A stretch of 9,388 nucleotides of DNA from JAFLUQ01 sp964537995 (GCA_964537995.1 CAZICW010000057.1:1-9388); one strand, 5' to 3'; counted from the first letter of the stretch, positions 1-6,014 are shown. The notes: generated by a model from the letters alone, not told the origin. Made by a program: numbers and translations.

Positions 1-30
1 GACAGTCGATTATATCGGCTGTCCTTTTCT
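1..30 (+). terminator. Intrinsic terminator of a gene upstream of the window
   Basis: GACAG at 1-5 pairs with CTGTC at 19-23, and the stem continues inward through a G-U pair and three further pairs (6-9 with 15-18), leaving a small AT loop. CTTTTCTAT follows directly. A stable stem followed by a short T-rich tract fits a rho-independent terminator for a gene ending left of the window. The left edge may cut off further stem bases, so the full length is unknown. Confidence 0.6.
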
Positions 31-232
31 ATATGTAAAAAATTCCGCATTATCGTGTCTTTTGAGAGTATGCCGCTTTTGCGGGCAATGCTCGCGGTTT
101 TCCGTTACGCCGCCTTGCGGTCATGCATCTCGCCTTCCTTCGTTAAAGACGGGCATAAAAATACCGGAATTGCCGGCGATTGCTCAAAGAGCATAACCCT
201 GCGCTTTGTCAACAAATTACGGAAAAAGTCTA
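31..232. other. Unassigned region upstream of the oxidoreductase operon
   Basis: I see no convincing gene in these 200 bases. A 66-codon open frame starting with GTG at 55 has no ribosome binding site, no recognisable motif and overlaps the downstream promoter, so I do not call it. The stretch contains an imperfect hairpin (66-93, loop TTTT with a GC-rich upper stem) and a small inverted repeat around CCGGAATTGCCGG (162-174). It could be a decayed gene, an unrecognised small RNA or plain spacer. Confidence 0.4.
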
Positions 233-261
233 TTGACTTGTCGCGGCGGCGGTGATATAAT
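233..261 (+). promoter_or_regulatory. Sigma-A promoter of the NTPase-oxidoreductase operon (extended -10)
   Basis: TTGACT at 233-238 (5 of 6 matches to the -35 consensus) is followed after exactly 17 bp by a perfect TATAAT at 256-261. TG at 253-254 adds an extended -10 element. The predicted transcription start is near 268. That leaves a leader of about 34 nt containing the GGGAGG ribosome binding site (290-295) of the first gene. This is the best-looking promoter in the window and suggests strong vegetative transcription. No operator-like palindrome overlaps it. Confidence 0.85.
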
Positions 262-301
262 TAATCAAAGAAAGACGAGCTTTATTGCGGGAGGACGATC
301 T

Positions 302-964
302 ATGCCGGCAAACAATAATGAAATTCACATATTTTCCGGTCATTACGGCAGCGGGAAGACCGAAACGGCAATAAGTCTGGCAAAGAAAATGCGCCGCAAA
401 GGTCGCAGCGTCGTCATTGTGGATCTTGATACCGTCAATCCGTATTTTAGGACAAATGACGCCGCCAAAGAGCTTGAAGGGCTTGGAATCAGGCTTGTGG
501 CAAGCTTTTTTGCGTCTACAAATTTGGATATGCCCGCACTGCCGAGCAATGCCGCCGGTGTGTTTGAGGGAAATGAGGACGTCGTGATTTTTGACGTCGG
601 AGGAGATGAGGACGGAGCGCGGGCTCTCGGTTGTTTCCGCCGCTTTTTTATGTCTTCGGGCTACCGTATGCATTATGTGGTCAATCTCCGCCGGCCGCTC
701 ACGCCCGACGCCCAGTCATTGTATGAGCTTGCGGAAAATATTCAGGACGCGTCGCGGCTTCGTTTTACGGATATATATAACAATACCAATATCGGTTTTC
801 TTACCGATACGGCCGTGCTTCTTTCCGGCGCGAAGGAGGCAAGGCTGCTGGCGGAAAAAATGGGCATCCCGCTTGCCTGCCACTGCGGCACAAGGGACGT
901 AGTCGAAGGTCTTGACGGGGAGAATGTTTTTGTAACGGAGCTTACTTTAAAAAATCCATTTTAG
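302..964 (+). CDS. P-loop NTPase (CobQ/CobB/MinD/ParA-like) heading the oxidoreductase operon
   Basis: A 220-residue soluble P-loop NTPase of the SIMIBI type. GHYGSGKT at residues 13-20 is a Walker A motif. VVIVDLD (37-43) leads into NPYFR (46-50), and VVIFDVGGDEDGARALG (94-110) has the hydrophobic strand, Asp and Gly-Gly of a Walker B/switch region. Walker A lacks the early Lys of the classical ParA/MinD deviant motif (KGGxGKT). The frame is open upstream to an ATG at 206, but that start lies before the promoter. I chose the ATG at 302 because GGGAGG sits 6 nt before it and the preceding 32 residues look non-homologous. The ferredoxin subunit starts 16 bp downstream, so co-transcription with the oxidoreductase is almost certain. 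Its biochemical role is unknown to me. Assembly or maturation of the Fe-S enzyme, as for other SIMIBI metal-centre chaperones, is a guess. A short CxC (C193, C195) near the C-terminus could be metal-related. Family call is firm, function is not. Confidence 0.85.
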   Translation: MPANNNEIHIFSGHYGSGKTETAISLAKKMRRKGRSVVIVDLDTVNPYFRTNDAAKELEGLGIRLVASFFASTNLDMPALPSNAAGVFEGNEDVVIFDVGGDEDGARALGCFRRFFMSSGYRMHYVVNLRRPLTPDAQSLYELAENIQDASRLRFTDIYNNTNIGFLTDTAVLLSGAKEARLLAEKMGIPLACHCGTRDVVEGLDGENVFVTELTLKNPF

Positions 965-980
965 AAAGGGGAATTGTAGT

Positions 981-1223
981 ATGGCTTTGGCGAAAAAGGT
1001 AGAAATCAATATGGAGCGCTGCAAAAGCTGCGAGCTGTGTACCCTTGCCTGTCCGAAAAAAATACTTAAAATTTCAAAGACAAGGATGAACGCGCAGGGC
1101 TACCGTCCGGCTGAGGTCACCGATCCGGTCAAATGTATCGGCTGCGGCTTTTGCGCCACGGTATGTCCCGACTGTGCCGTGACAATATATGAAATTACGG
1201 AGGGAGACACAAGCAATGGGTGA
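981..1223 (+). CDS. vorD: 2-oxoacid:ferredoxin oxidoreductase delta subunit, 2x[4Fe-4S] ferredoxin
   Basis: An 80-residue bacterial-type ferredoxin. It has two CxxCxxCxxxCP motifs, at residues 14-25 (C14, C17, C20, C24) and 52-63 (C52, C55, C58, C62), enough for two [4Fe-4S] clusters. In VOR/KOR-type enzymes this small subunit carries electrons from the TPP site, via the beta-subunit cluster, to external ferredoxin. The start is supported by AAAGGGGA at 965-972, 8 nt before the ATG. Its last 8 bases overlap the alpha-subunit start (ATGGGTGA at 1216-1223), which implies translational coupling. The vorD name reflects its place in the operon. The sequence alone cannot separate a VOR from a KOR delta subunit. 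Confidence 0.85.
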   Translation: MALAKKVEINMERCKSCELCTLACPKKILKISKTRMNAQGYRPAEVTDPVKCIGCGFCATVCPDCAVTIYEITEGDTSNG

Positions 1224-2280
1224 AAAAATTCTGATGAAAGGCAACGAAGCCATCGGTGAGGCGGCCATACGTTCGGGCTGCCGTCATTTTTTCGGCTATC
1301 CCATTACTCCGCAAACGGAGCTTTCGGCGTACATGGCAAAAAAGATGCCTAAAATAGGCGGCGTTTTCCTTCAGGCGGAGTCCGAAATTGCCGCCGTAAA
1401 CATGGTATACGGCGCTTCCGCCGCGGGAGTAAGGGCAATGACAAGCTCTTCAAGCCCCGGCATCAGCCTTAAATCCGAAGGCATCAGCTATATAGCGGGC
1501 GGCGACCTTCCGGCGGTCATTGTAAATATAATGCGCGGAGGTCCGGGGCTTGGAGGAATACAGCCTGCCCAGTCGGACTATTTTCAGGCGACAAAGGGCG
1601 GCGGACACGGGGATTATCATCTTATAGTCCTTGCTCCGAACAGCGTTCAGGAAATTGCCTGTCTTACCGCGGAGGCATTTAATCTGTCCGACAAATACCG
1701 TGTTCCGGTAATGCTTTTGGGCGACGGAACAATAGGGCAGATGATGGAGCCTGTTGATTTTGACCTTATCCCCGCTCCGGAGTATGTTGAAAAGCCGTGG
1801 GCAACCACAGGCACACATGACGCCCGTAAGCCCAACTGCGTCAAGACGCTTTACCTTACTCCGACGGAGCTGGAAGCCAAAGTGCGGGAAAGATACGCCC
1901 GATACGAAATCATCAAGAAGGAGCTTCAGCGCTATGAGGCTCATGACATAGAGGATGCGGATATTATAGTTTCCTCCTACGGCATAACCTCAAGAGTCGC
2001 GGAAACAGCCGTCAGGACGCTGCGGGCTCAGGGCATGAAGGTTGGCGTTATCCGCCCGATTACATTGTGGCCCTTCCCCGAGAGGGTGTTCAAATCCGTA
2101 CATCCAAAGGCTTTTCTGTCCGTGGAAATGAGTATGGGTCAGATGGTGGAGGATATTCGCCTTGCCTGCGAGTGCAGCGCGCCGGTATATTTCACCGGAC
2201 GGACAGGCGGCGTAATTCCAACGCCCGACGAAATAATTGATAAGCTAACGGAAATCGCCAAGGAGGTGGGCGCAAAATGA
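1216..2280 (+). CDS. vorB: 2-oxoacid:ferredoxin oxidoreductase alpha subunit (VorB/KorA type)
   Basis: A 354-residue alpha subunit with the pyrimidine-binding and transketolase C-terminal-like domains of the PFOR superfamily. The N-terminus has MKGNEAIGEAAIRSGC followed by GYPITPQTE (27-35), the signature around the TPP/substrate pocket. The C-terminal third carries VIRPITLWPFP and VEMSMGQMVEDIRLA, typical of VorB/KorA proteins, then an RTGGVIPTPDEI tail. The reaction is 2-oxoacid + CoA + oxidised ferredoxin to acyl-CoA + CO2 + reduced ferredoxin, in the cytoplasm and reversible. The frame is open to an ATG at 1189, but the ATG at 1216 is preferred: GGAGGGA (1199-1205) lies 10 nt upstream and the protein then begins as family members do. 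It overlaps the delta gene by 8 bases and the beta gene by 4 (ATGA). Branched-chain (VOR), 2-oxoglutarate (KOR) or other 2-oxoacid specificity cannot be fixed from the sequence. Confidence 0.9.
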   Translation: MGEKILMKGNEAIGEAAIRSGCRHFFGYPITPQTELSAYMAKKMPKIGGVFLQAESEIAAVNMVYGASAAGVRAMTSSSSPGISLKSEGISYIAGGDLPAVIVNIMRGGPGLGGIQPAQSDYFQATKGGGHGDYHLIVLAPNSVQEIACLTAEAFNLSDKYRVPVMLLGDGTIGQMMEPVDFDLIPAPEYVEKPWATTGTHDARKPNCVKTLYLTPTELEAKVRERYARYEIIKKELQRYEAHDIEDADIIVSSYGITSRVAETAVRTLRAQGMKVGVIRPITLWPFPERVFKSVHPKAFLSVEMSMGQMVEDIRLACECSAPVYFTGRTGGVIPTPDEIIDKLTEIAKEVGAK

Positions 2281-3020
2281 ATAAGATAATTTACCAAAAG
2301 CCCGCATTGCTGAGCGACAAGCTTTTCCATTACTGCCCGGGCTGCTCTCACGGAGTCGTACACCGGCTTATCTGCGAGGCGCTGGAGGAGCTGGAAATCG
2401 GCGGGAAAGCAATATGCGTCGAGCCTGTGGGCTGTGCGGTTACAGCCGACGAATATTTTATGTTTGACGTTGTGCAGGCCGCCCACGGGAGAGCGCCTGC
2501 CGTCGCCACGGGCATAAAGCGTTCTCTGCCGGACAGCTTTGTGTTCACATATCAGGGAGACGGCGACCTTGCCGCCATAGGTACGGCGGAAACGGTACAT
2601 TCCGCCGCCCGCGGCGAAAACATAACGGTAATTTTCATTAACAATACCATATACGGCATGACCGGCGGACAAATGGCGCCCACGTCCCTCCCCGGGCAGG
2701 TGACCCAAACCTCTCCTTACGGACGCGATCCGAAAAAGCAAGGCTATCCCGTGAGAATGTGCGAGATGCTCTCAACGCTTGACGGGCCTTCCTTTATCGC
2801 TCGCTGTGCGGCGGACAGCGTCGCTCATATTAAGGAGCTGAAGCAAACCGTAAAAAAAGCCTTTCGGTATCAGCTTGCGGGCAAGGGGCTTTCCTTTGTG
2901 GAGATACTTTCCGTTTGCCCGACAAACTGGGGAATGTCTCCCGCGGAGGCAATCAAACGGCTTCAGGACGAAATGATACCTTACTATCCCTTGGGAGTAT
3001 TCAAGGAGGAAGCATTATGA
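2277..3020 (+). CDS. vorA: 2-oxoacid:ferredoxin oxidoreductase beta subunit (TPP-binding)
   Basis: A 247-residue beta subunit that binds thiamine pyrophosphate and one [4Fe-4S] cluster. The TPP/Mg motif is GDGD at 94-97 with NN at 122-123, followed by IYGMTGGQMAPTS (125-137), a hallmark of KOR/VOR beta subunits. Four cysteines fit the cluster-ligand pattern of the family: C20 and C23 (CPGC), C53 (VGCA) and C214 (SVCPTNW). AGGAGGT at 2261-2267 lies 9 nt before the ATG, and ATGA overlaps the alpha stop. The next gene overlaps its own stop by ATGA, so alpha, beta and gamma are translationally coupled and probably made in equal amounts. Length is normal for the shorter KorB/VorA class. The symbol follows the Pyrococcus convention, where VorA is beta; korB would be equally defensible. 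Confidence 0.9.
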   Translation: MNKIIYQKPALLSDKLFHYCPGCSHGVVHRLICEALEELEIGGKAICVEPVGCAVTADEYFMFDVVQAAHGRAPAVATGIKRSLPDSFVFTYQGDGDLAAIGTAETVHSAARGENITVIFINNTIYGMTGGQMAPTSLPGQVTQTSPYGRDPKKQGYPVRMCEMLSTLDGPSFIARCAADSVAHIKELKQTVKKAFRYQLAGKGLSFVEILSVCPTNWGMSPAEAIKRLQDEMIPYYPLGVFKEEAL

Positions 3021-3559
3021 GCAGCTGCGAAATAATTCTTGCGGGCTTCGGCGGACAGGGAATACTGTTTACGGGCAAGGTTATCGCCCAGACCGCCATG
3101 CTTAAAAACCGGTTTATCTCATGGTTGCCGTCATACGGGCCGGAAATGCGCGGCGGCACGGCAAATTGCCATGTAATAATTTCGGACGAACCCGTCGGTT
3201 CGCCCATAAGCATCAATCCCGATATACTTGTCGCAATGAACCGTCCCTCTCTCGACAAATTCGAGGACAAGGTCAAAAGCGGCGGTCTGATAGTGGCGGA
3301 CAGCTCTCTCGTGGGTCATGAGGTACAGCGAACGGACGTGAAATGCTTATACCTGAGAGCTACGGAAATTGCCGAAGCCATGGAAGTAAAAAAGCTGGCG
3401 AACATGGTAATTTTGGGCGCGTTAATTAAGGAAACCGATATTTTTGACCTTGAAGATGTAATTACCGCCCTTAAGCAAACAATTCCTCCCAAAAAAGCGG
3501 CTCTTCTCGAGCCTAATATTAAGGCTGTAACGGCGGGATATGAAACAAAGTCGCTGTAA
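3017..3559 (+). CDS. vorC: 2-oxoacid:ferredoxin oxidoreductase gamma subunit
   Basis: A 180-residue gamma subunit (the POR/KOR/VOR gamma domain, domain III of PFOR). It opens with a Gly-rich strand-turn, AGFGGQGI (9-16), followed by SYGPEMRGG (39-47), both diagnostic for this family. The domain contributes to CoA handling and inter-subunit contacts. The ATG at 3017 is chosen over one 34 codons upstream because AAGGAGGA (3003-3010) lies 6 nt before it and the protein then starts directly at the conserved strand. It overlaps the beta stop by 4 bases and is the last gene of the operon, with an intrinsic terminator 44 bp downstream. With delta, alpha and beta it completes a four-subunit enzyme, so no subunit is missing. 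Confidence 0.9.
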   Translation: MSSCEIILAGFGGQGILFTGKVIAQTAMLKNRFISWLPSYGPEMRGGTANCHVIISDEPVGSPISINPDILVAMNRPSLDKFEDKVKSGGLIVADSSLVGHEVQRTDVKCLYLRATEIAEAMEVKKLANMVILGALIKETDIFDLEDVITALKQTIPPKKAALLEPNIKAVTAGYETKSL

Positions 3560-3603
3560 ATTTTAAAAGCAATTCCCAAACAACCGATTTTTGCGCGCGT
3601 ATA

Positions 3604-3637
3604 ATTCCGGCGCCCTTAGGGGCGTCGGAATTTTTTT
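3604..3637 (+). terminator. Intrinsic terminator of the oxidoreductase operon
   Basis: A 12-bp stem (3604-3615 with 3620-3631, one G-T pair) closes a TTAG loop, and seven T residues follow (3631-3637). It is a textbook rho-independent terminator 44 bp after the gamma-subunit stop, separating the operon from dpaA. Confidence 0.92.
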
Positions 3638-3669
3638 GCGCCGTCGTTGTGCCAAAGGCGCATAAACCG

Positions 3670-3677
3670 CATAATAT
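3670..3677 (+). promoter_or_regulatory. Candidate mother-cell sigma (SigK/SigE-like) -10 element before dpaA
   Basis: CATAATAT at 3670-3677 matches the CATAnnnT -10 consensus of the SigE/SigK mother-cell factors, 60 bp before the dpaA start. In Bacillus subtilis the orthologous spoVF operon is transcribed by SigK. I see no clear matching -35 (AC-type for SigK or ATA-type for SigE) at the expected distance, and no good sigma-A promoter in the spacer. The call rests on one half-site plus the gene's known biology. Confidence 0.35.
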
Positions 3678-3737
3678 GTATGGAAAAGGCAATGAAGGGA
3701 GGAAGAGGCGGAAAGGAACCCCGTCTCTGCAATATAT

Positions 3738-4571
3738 ATGTCAAAAAAAATACTTGTGATAGGCGGTGACGCCCGTATAGACCGTCTTTGCGCTTCCATG
3801 CGAAGAGACTTCCCCGACGTGAGCCGCTACACCGATGACATGGCGCTGAAAACGGCTGTCGGCAGAGCCGATATTGTTATCCTCGGACTGCCGGTCTCAA
3901 CCGACGGCGAAACCGTCTGCGCTCCGCAGCTTCTGCGCCCCATACTCATAAACGACCTTTTTCGCATGATGGACGGACGCCAACTCCTGCTCGGCGGAAA
4001 ATTCGACGAAAAGGCAAAAGCATTGCTGGACGTATACGGAATAAAATACATCGACTATCTCGAACGCGAGGAATTTGAAATTGCCAACGCCGTTCCGACG
4101 GCGGAGGGAGCCGTGCAGATTGCGATGGAGGAGCTTCCCATAACCCTGCACGGAGCCGACGCTGTTGTTACGGGCTACGGCAGAATCGGGAAATATCTCT
4201 CGGGGCTGCTTCGCGCTCTCGGAGCCGAAACGACGGTATTTGCGCGCAGGCAGTCGGATTTTGCGCTGATAAGGTCGGCGGGACTTATTCCCGCGCCGTA
4301 TGCCTGCCTGCCCGAAGCCGCCGCCTGCGCCGACGTGTTGTTCAATACGGTTCCCGCAAGAATTATTACCGCTCCCGCGCTTGCCGCCATGTCCGGCGGG
4401 CTTATCATCGATTTGGCGGGCGCGCCGGGCGGCACCGACCCCGAAGTCGCTTCGGGTCTTAATGTACGCGTAATACGCGCCGGCGGACTGCCGGGAAAGG
4501 TTGCTCCGGTCACCGCCGGAGAAATTATAAAGGAAACAATCTATAATATTTTCAGAGAGACAGGTGAATAG
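3738..4571 (+). CDS. dpaA: Dipicolinate synthase subunit A (DpaA / SpoVFA)
   Basis: A 277-residue protein with two Rossmann-type halves. With DpaB it oxidises dihydrodipicolinate from the lysine pathway to dipicolinic acid, made in the mother cell and loaded into the spore core with calcium. Signatures seen: ILVIGGDAR at 5-13, the central NAVPTAEGAVQIAMEE stretch (117-132), the NAD(P)-binding loop VTGYGRIGK (144-152), and LPGKVAPVTAG (251-261) near the C-terminus. ATG 3738 is the only normal start after the in-frame stop at 3693. No ribosome binding site sits at usual spacing: the nearest purine-rich run, GGAAAGGAA (3710-3718), is about 19 nt upstream, so initiation may be weak or use an unusual leader fold. 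dpaB starts 3 nt after the stop. It is slightly shorter than many homologues but shows no internal gap. Confidence 0.93.
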   Translation: MSKKILVIGGDARIDRLCASMRRDFPDVSRYTDDMALKTAVGRADIVILGLPVSTDGETVCAPQLLRPILINDLFRMMDGRQLLLGGKFDEKAKALLDVYGIKYIDYLEREEFEIANAVPTAEGAVQIAMEELPITLHGADAVVTGYGRIGKYLSGLLRALGAETTVFARRQSDFALIRSAGLIPAPYACLPEAAACADVLFNTVPARIITAPALAAMSGGLIIDLAGAPGGTDPEVASGLNVRVIRAGGLPGKVAPVTAGEIIKETIYNIFRETGE

Positions 4572-4574
4572 GAA

Positions 4575-5153
4575 ATGGACTTAACGCAGGTAAAGCTCGG
4601 CTTTGCCTTGACAGGGTCTTTCTGCACCTTCCGCAAGGCGATAGATGAAATGAGAAAAATCGGCGGCAGCGGGATTGAGCTGATACCGATAATGAGCAAA
4701 ACCGCGTTCTCAACGGATACGCGCTTCGGGAAAGCCGCGGATTTCGTCGGCGAGGTTGAAGATATATGCCGCCGCCCGATTATCGGCACAATCTCCGAGG
4801 CAGAGCCGATAGGCCCGAAAAAGCTGTTGGACGCTTTGCTTATCGCGCCCTGCACGGGAAACACGCTCGGCAAGCTTGCCATGGGGATCACCGATACAAG
4901 CGTGACAATGGCGGCAAAGGCGGTTCTTCGCAACAACCGTCCGCTGATAATTGCTCCGTCAACAAACGACGCTCTCGGAGCTTCCGCAAAGAATATAGGC
5001 TTCCTGATGAACAGCAAAAACGTCTATTTTGTGCCTTTTGCGCAGGACGATCCCGTCAGCAAAACAACCTCCATGGTAGCAAGGTGGAATCTCCTTTTGC
5101 CTGCCGTGGATGCGGCACTGGAGGGGCGGCAGCTTCAGCCGGTTGTAATGTAA
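4575..5153 (+). CDS. dpaB: Dipicolinate synthase subunit B (DpaB / SpoVFB)
   Basis: A 192-residue flavoprotein-fold protein, the second subunit of dipicolinate synthase. Recognisable blocks are GFALTGSFCTF (9-19), APCTGNTLGKLAMGITDTSV (91-110) with the flavin-family Gly-rich turn, RPLIIAPSTNDALGASAKNI (122-141) and FVPFAQDDP (152-160). It starts 3 nt after dpaA, with AGGTGA (4562-4567) 7 nt before its ATG inside the dpaA 3' end, so the two are one transcription unit. The pair shows the organism makes dipicolinate by the DpaAB route, unlike clostridia that lack these genes. Neither dapA nor dapB, sometimes adjacent, lies in the window. Confidence 0.93.
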   Translation: MDLTQVKLGFALTGSFCTFRKAIDEMRKIGGSGIELIPIMSKTAFSTDTRFGKAADFVGEVEDICRRPIIGTISEAEPIGPKKLLDALLIAPCTGNTLGKLAMGITDTSVTMAAKAVLRNNRPLIIAPSTNDALGASAKNIGFLMNSKNVYFVPFAQDDPVSKTTSMVARWNLLLPAVDAALEGRQLQPVVM

Positions 5154-5157
5154 ACAC

Positions 5158-5206
5158 GGCGGGGCGGCGGCATAAGGGCATTTGCCCTATATGTCCCCGC
5201 TCCGCC
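5158..5206. terminator. Long GC-rich hairpin between convergent dpaB and the 5254-5832 gene
   Basis: Bases 5158-5179 pair with 5184-5206 in a stem of about 22 bp closing an ATTT loop, with one C-C mismatch (5168/5196), one bulged A (5189) and two G-T pairs. It starts 5 nt after the dpaB stop and lies about 50 bp from the end of the convergent gene, the right place for a shared terminator. Neither flank carries a T-tract, so it is not a canonical intrinsic terminator. It could act as a transcript-end stabiliser or a rho/processing barrier. Confidence 0.5.
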
Positions 5207-5253
5207 CCCCAATTGACGCTCGGCTCTTCGGAATCAGCCGCGGCTTCCTTTAG

Positions 5254-5832
5254 CTACAGCAGCACATACATATATTCTCCCGCTTCGGACGCGTCGGAAA
5301 TATTCGGGAACGGCGCGGGATCGCCCTGAATATGCTTTATCGCGAGCGCAAGCCTTTCTCCGTCGCGCCCGAAAAGATAATATCCGTGCTTCTTGAACGC
5401 CTCAAAAAACGCCCTGTTGCTGAGGACAAAGCGTACCCTGTCATTTGTCGTCGGAAAGCTGCGGTCGGTTATTTTTTTCCAGTTCATGTCCGGCAGTGGA
5501 TCATACGGAGAAGCCGGAAGGGAATTTTCCGCTTCCAACGGCTTCTCCTCCTTATCGGGCCGGAGACGGTCTTCCGCTTCCAACTCGCCGTAAAACATCT
5601 GCTTCCCCGACTGCGTTATCAAAATTCCTCTGCAGCCAGCGGTGTCGATTTCGCGGCGCAGTCTGCCGCCCACAATATTCCCTATCGCCAGATTTTCATC
5701 TCCGATAAGCCACGCCTTTAACGCGCCCATAACGCCGCTTATGCGTATTTCGATTCCGCTGTCATCGACAATCGCGTAGCCGCTCCCTATTTCCGCCTTT
5801 GGCATAAGTTCGATTCTTTTTGACACAGACAT
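5254..5832 (-). CDS. Unrecognised two-module protein convergent with dpaAB
   Basis: A 192-residue soluble protein I do not recognise. It has no signal peptide or membrane segment. Residues 11-83 look beta-rich, alternating hydrophobics with Gly turns (GSGYAIVDDSG, IGNIVGGRLRREIDT, GILIT). Residues 84-116 are an acidic, Pro-rich linker. Residues 117-192 form a second module with aromatic-rich strands (HGYYLFGRDGERLALAIKH) and a short C-terminal GEYMYVLL strand. The ATG at 5832 is supported by AAAGGAG (5836-5842), though it sits only 3 nt from the start codon. A perfect TATAAT lies 30 bp upstream of the start on the same strand (5862-5867), without a clear -35. Codon use resembles its neighbours, which argues for a real, resident gene. 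It faces dpaB across a hairpin and is divergent from groES. A spore-related role from proximity alone would be speculation. Confidence 0.75.
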   Translation of the reverse strand: MSVSKRIELMPKAEIGSGYAIVDDSGIEIRISGVMGALKAWLIGDENLAIGNIVGGRLRREIDTAGCRGILITQSGKQMFYGELEAEDRLRPDKEEKPLEAENSLPASPYDPLPDMNWKKITDRSFPTTNDRVRFVLSNRAFFEAFKKHGYYLFGRDGERLALAIKHIQGDPAPFPNISDASEAGEYMYVLL

Positions 5833-5861
5833 CTTCTCCTTTAATTTTGCCTTATGTTTTT

Positions 5862-5867
5862 ATTATA
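5862..5867 (-). promoter_or_regulatory. Candidate -10 box of the 5254-5832 gene
   Basis: Read on the minus strand this is a perfect TATAAT, ending about 30 bp before the start codon. No sequence close to TTGACA is found 16-19 bp further upstream, and the region is so AT-rich that a chance match is likely. Confidence 0.3.
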
Positions 5868-5916
5868 TTTTTTTGCCGAAAATAAAATGATAAAAATTAT
5901 AAAAAATGAAAAAACA

Positions 5917-5956
5917 GAAGTAAATTGAAGTAAATCGAAGAAAATCAAAGCAAATG
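5917..5956 (+). repeat. Four-copy 10-bp tandem repeat upstream of the groESL promoter
   Basis: Four consecutive decamers read GAAGTAAATT, GAAGTAAATC, GAAGAAAATC and AAAGCAAATG (consensus GAAGTAAATC). The first two differ at one base and the later ones at two to four. The 10-bp period matches the DNA helical repeat, so the A-rich blocks lie on one face of the helix. The array ends 25 bp before the groESL -35 box. Confidence 0.75.
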
Positions 5957-5981
5957 CCATATTACATTGCCAAAATAGGGG

Positions 5982-6010
5982 TTGATATATGAAAGATAAG
6001 GAAGTAATAT
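5982..6010 (+). promoter_or_regulatory. Sigma-A promoter of groESL
   Basis: TTGATA at 5982-5987 (4 of 6) is followed after exactly 17 bp by TAATAT at 6005-6010 (4 of 6). The predicted start, near 6017, falls inside the CIRCE element, so a bound repressor would block initiation. An overlapping TATATT at 6008-6013 is closer to the -10 consensus but would need a 20-bp spacer. Confidence 0.75.
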
Positions 6011-6014
6011 ATTG

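Noticed and set aside
55..255. 66-codon open frame at the left end
   Set aside because: It has a GTG start without a ribosome binding site and no motifs, and it overlaps the -35/-10 promoter region of the downstream operon.
206..301. Upstream extension of the P-loop NTPase to an ATG at 206
   Set aside because: The ATG lies before the promoter, so it would not be on the transcript. The extra residues look like translated promoter DNA, and the ATG at 302 has a proper GGGAGG site.
2139..2741. 200-codon minus-strand open frame opposite the alpha/beta junction
   Set aside because: It spans two well-identified plus-strand genes, has no family signature or ribosome binding site, and is best read as a frame shadow.
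3600..3605. TATAAT as a promoter for dpaA
   Set aside because: It overlaps the first bases of the operon terminator stem and has no -35 partner 16-18 bp upstream.
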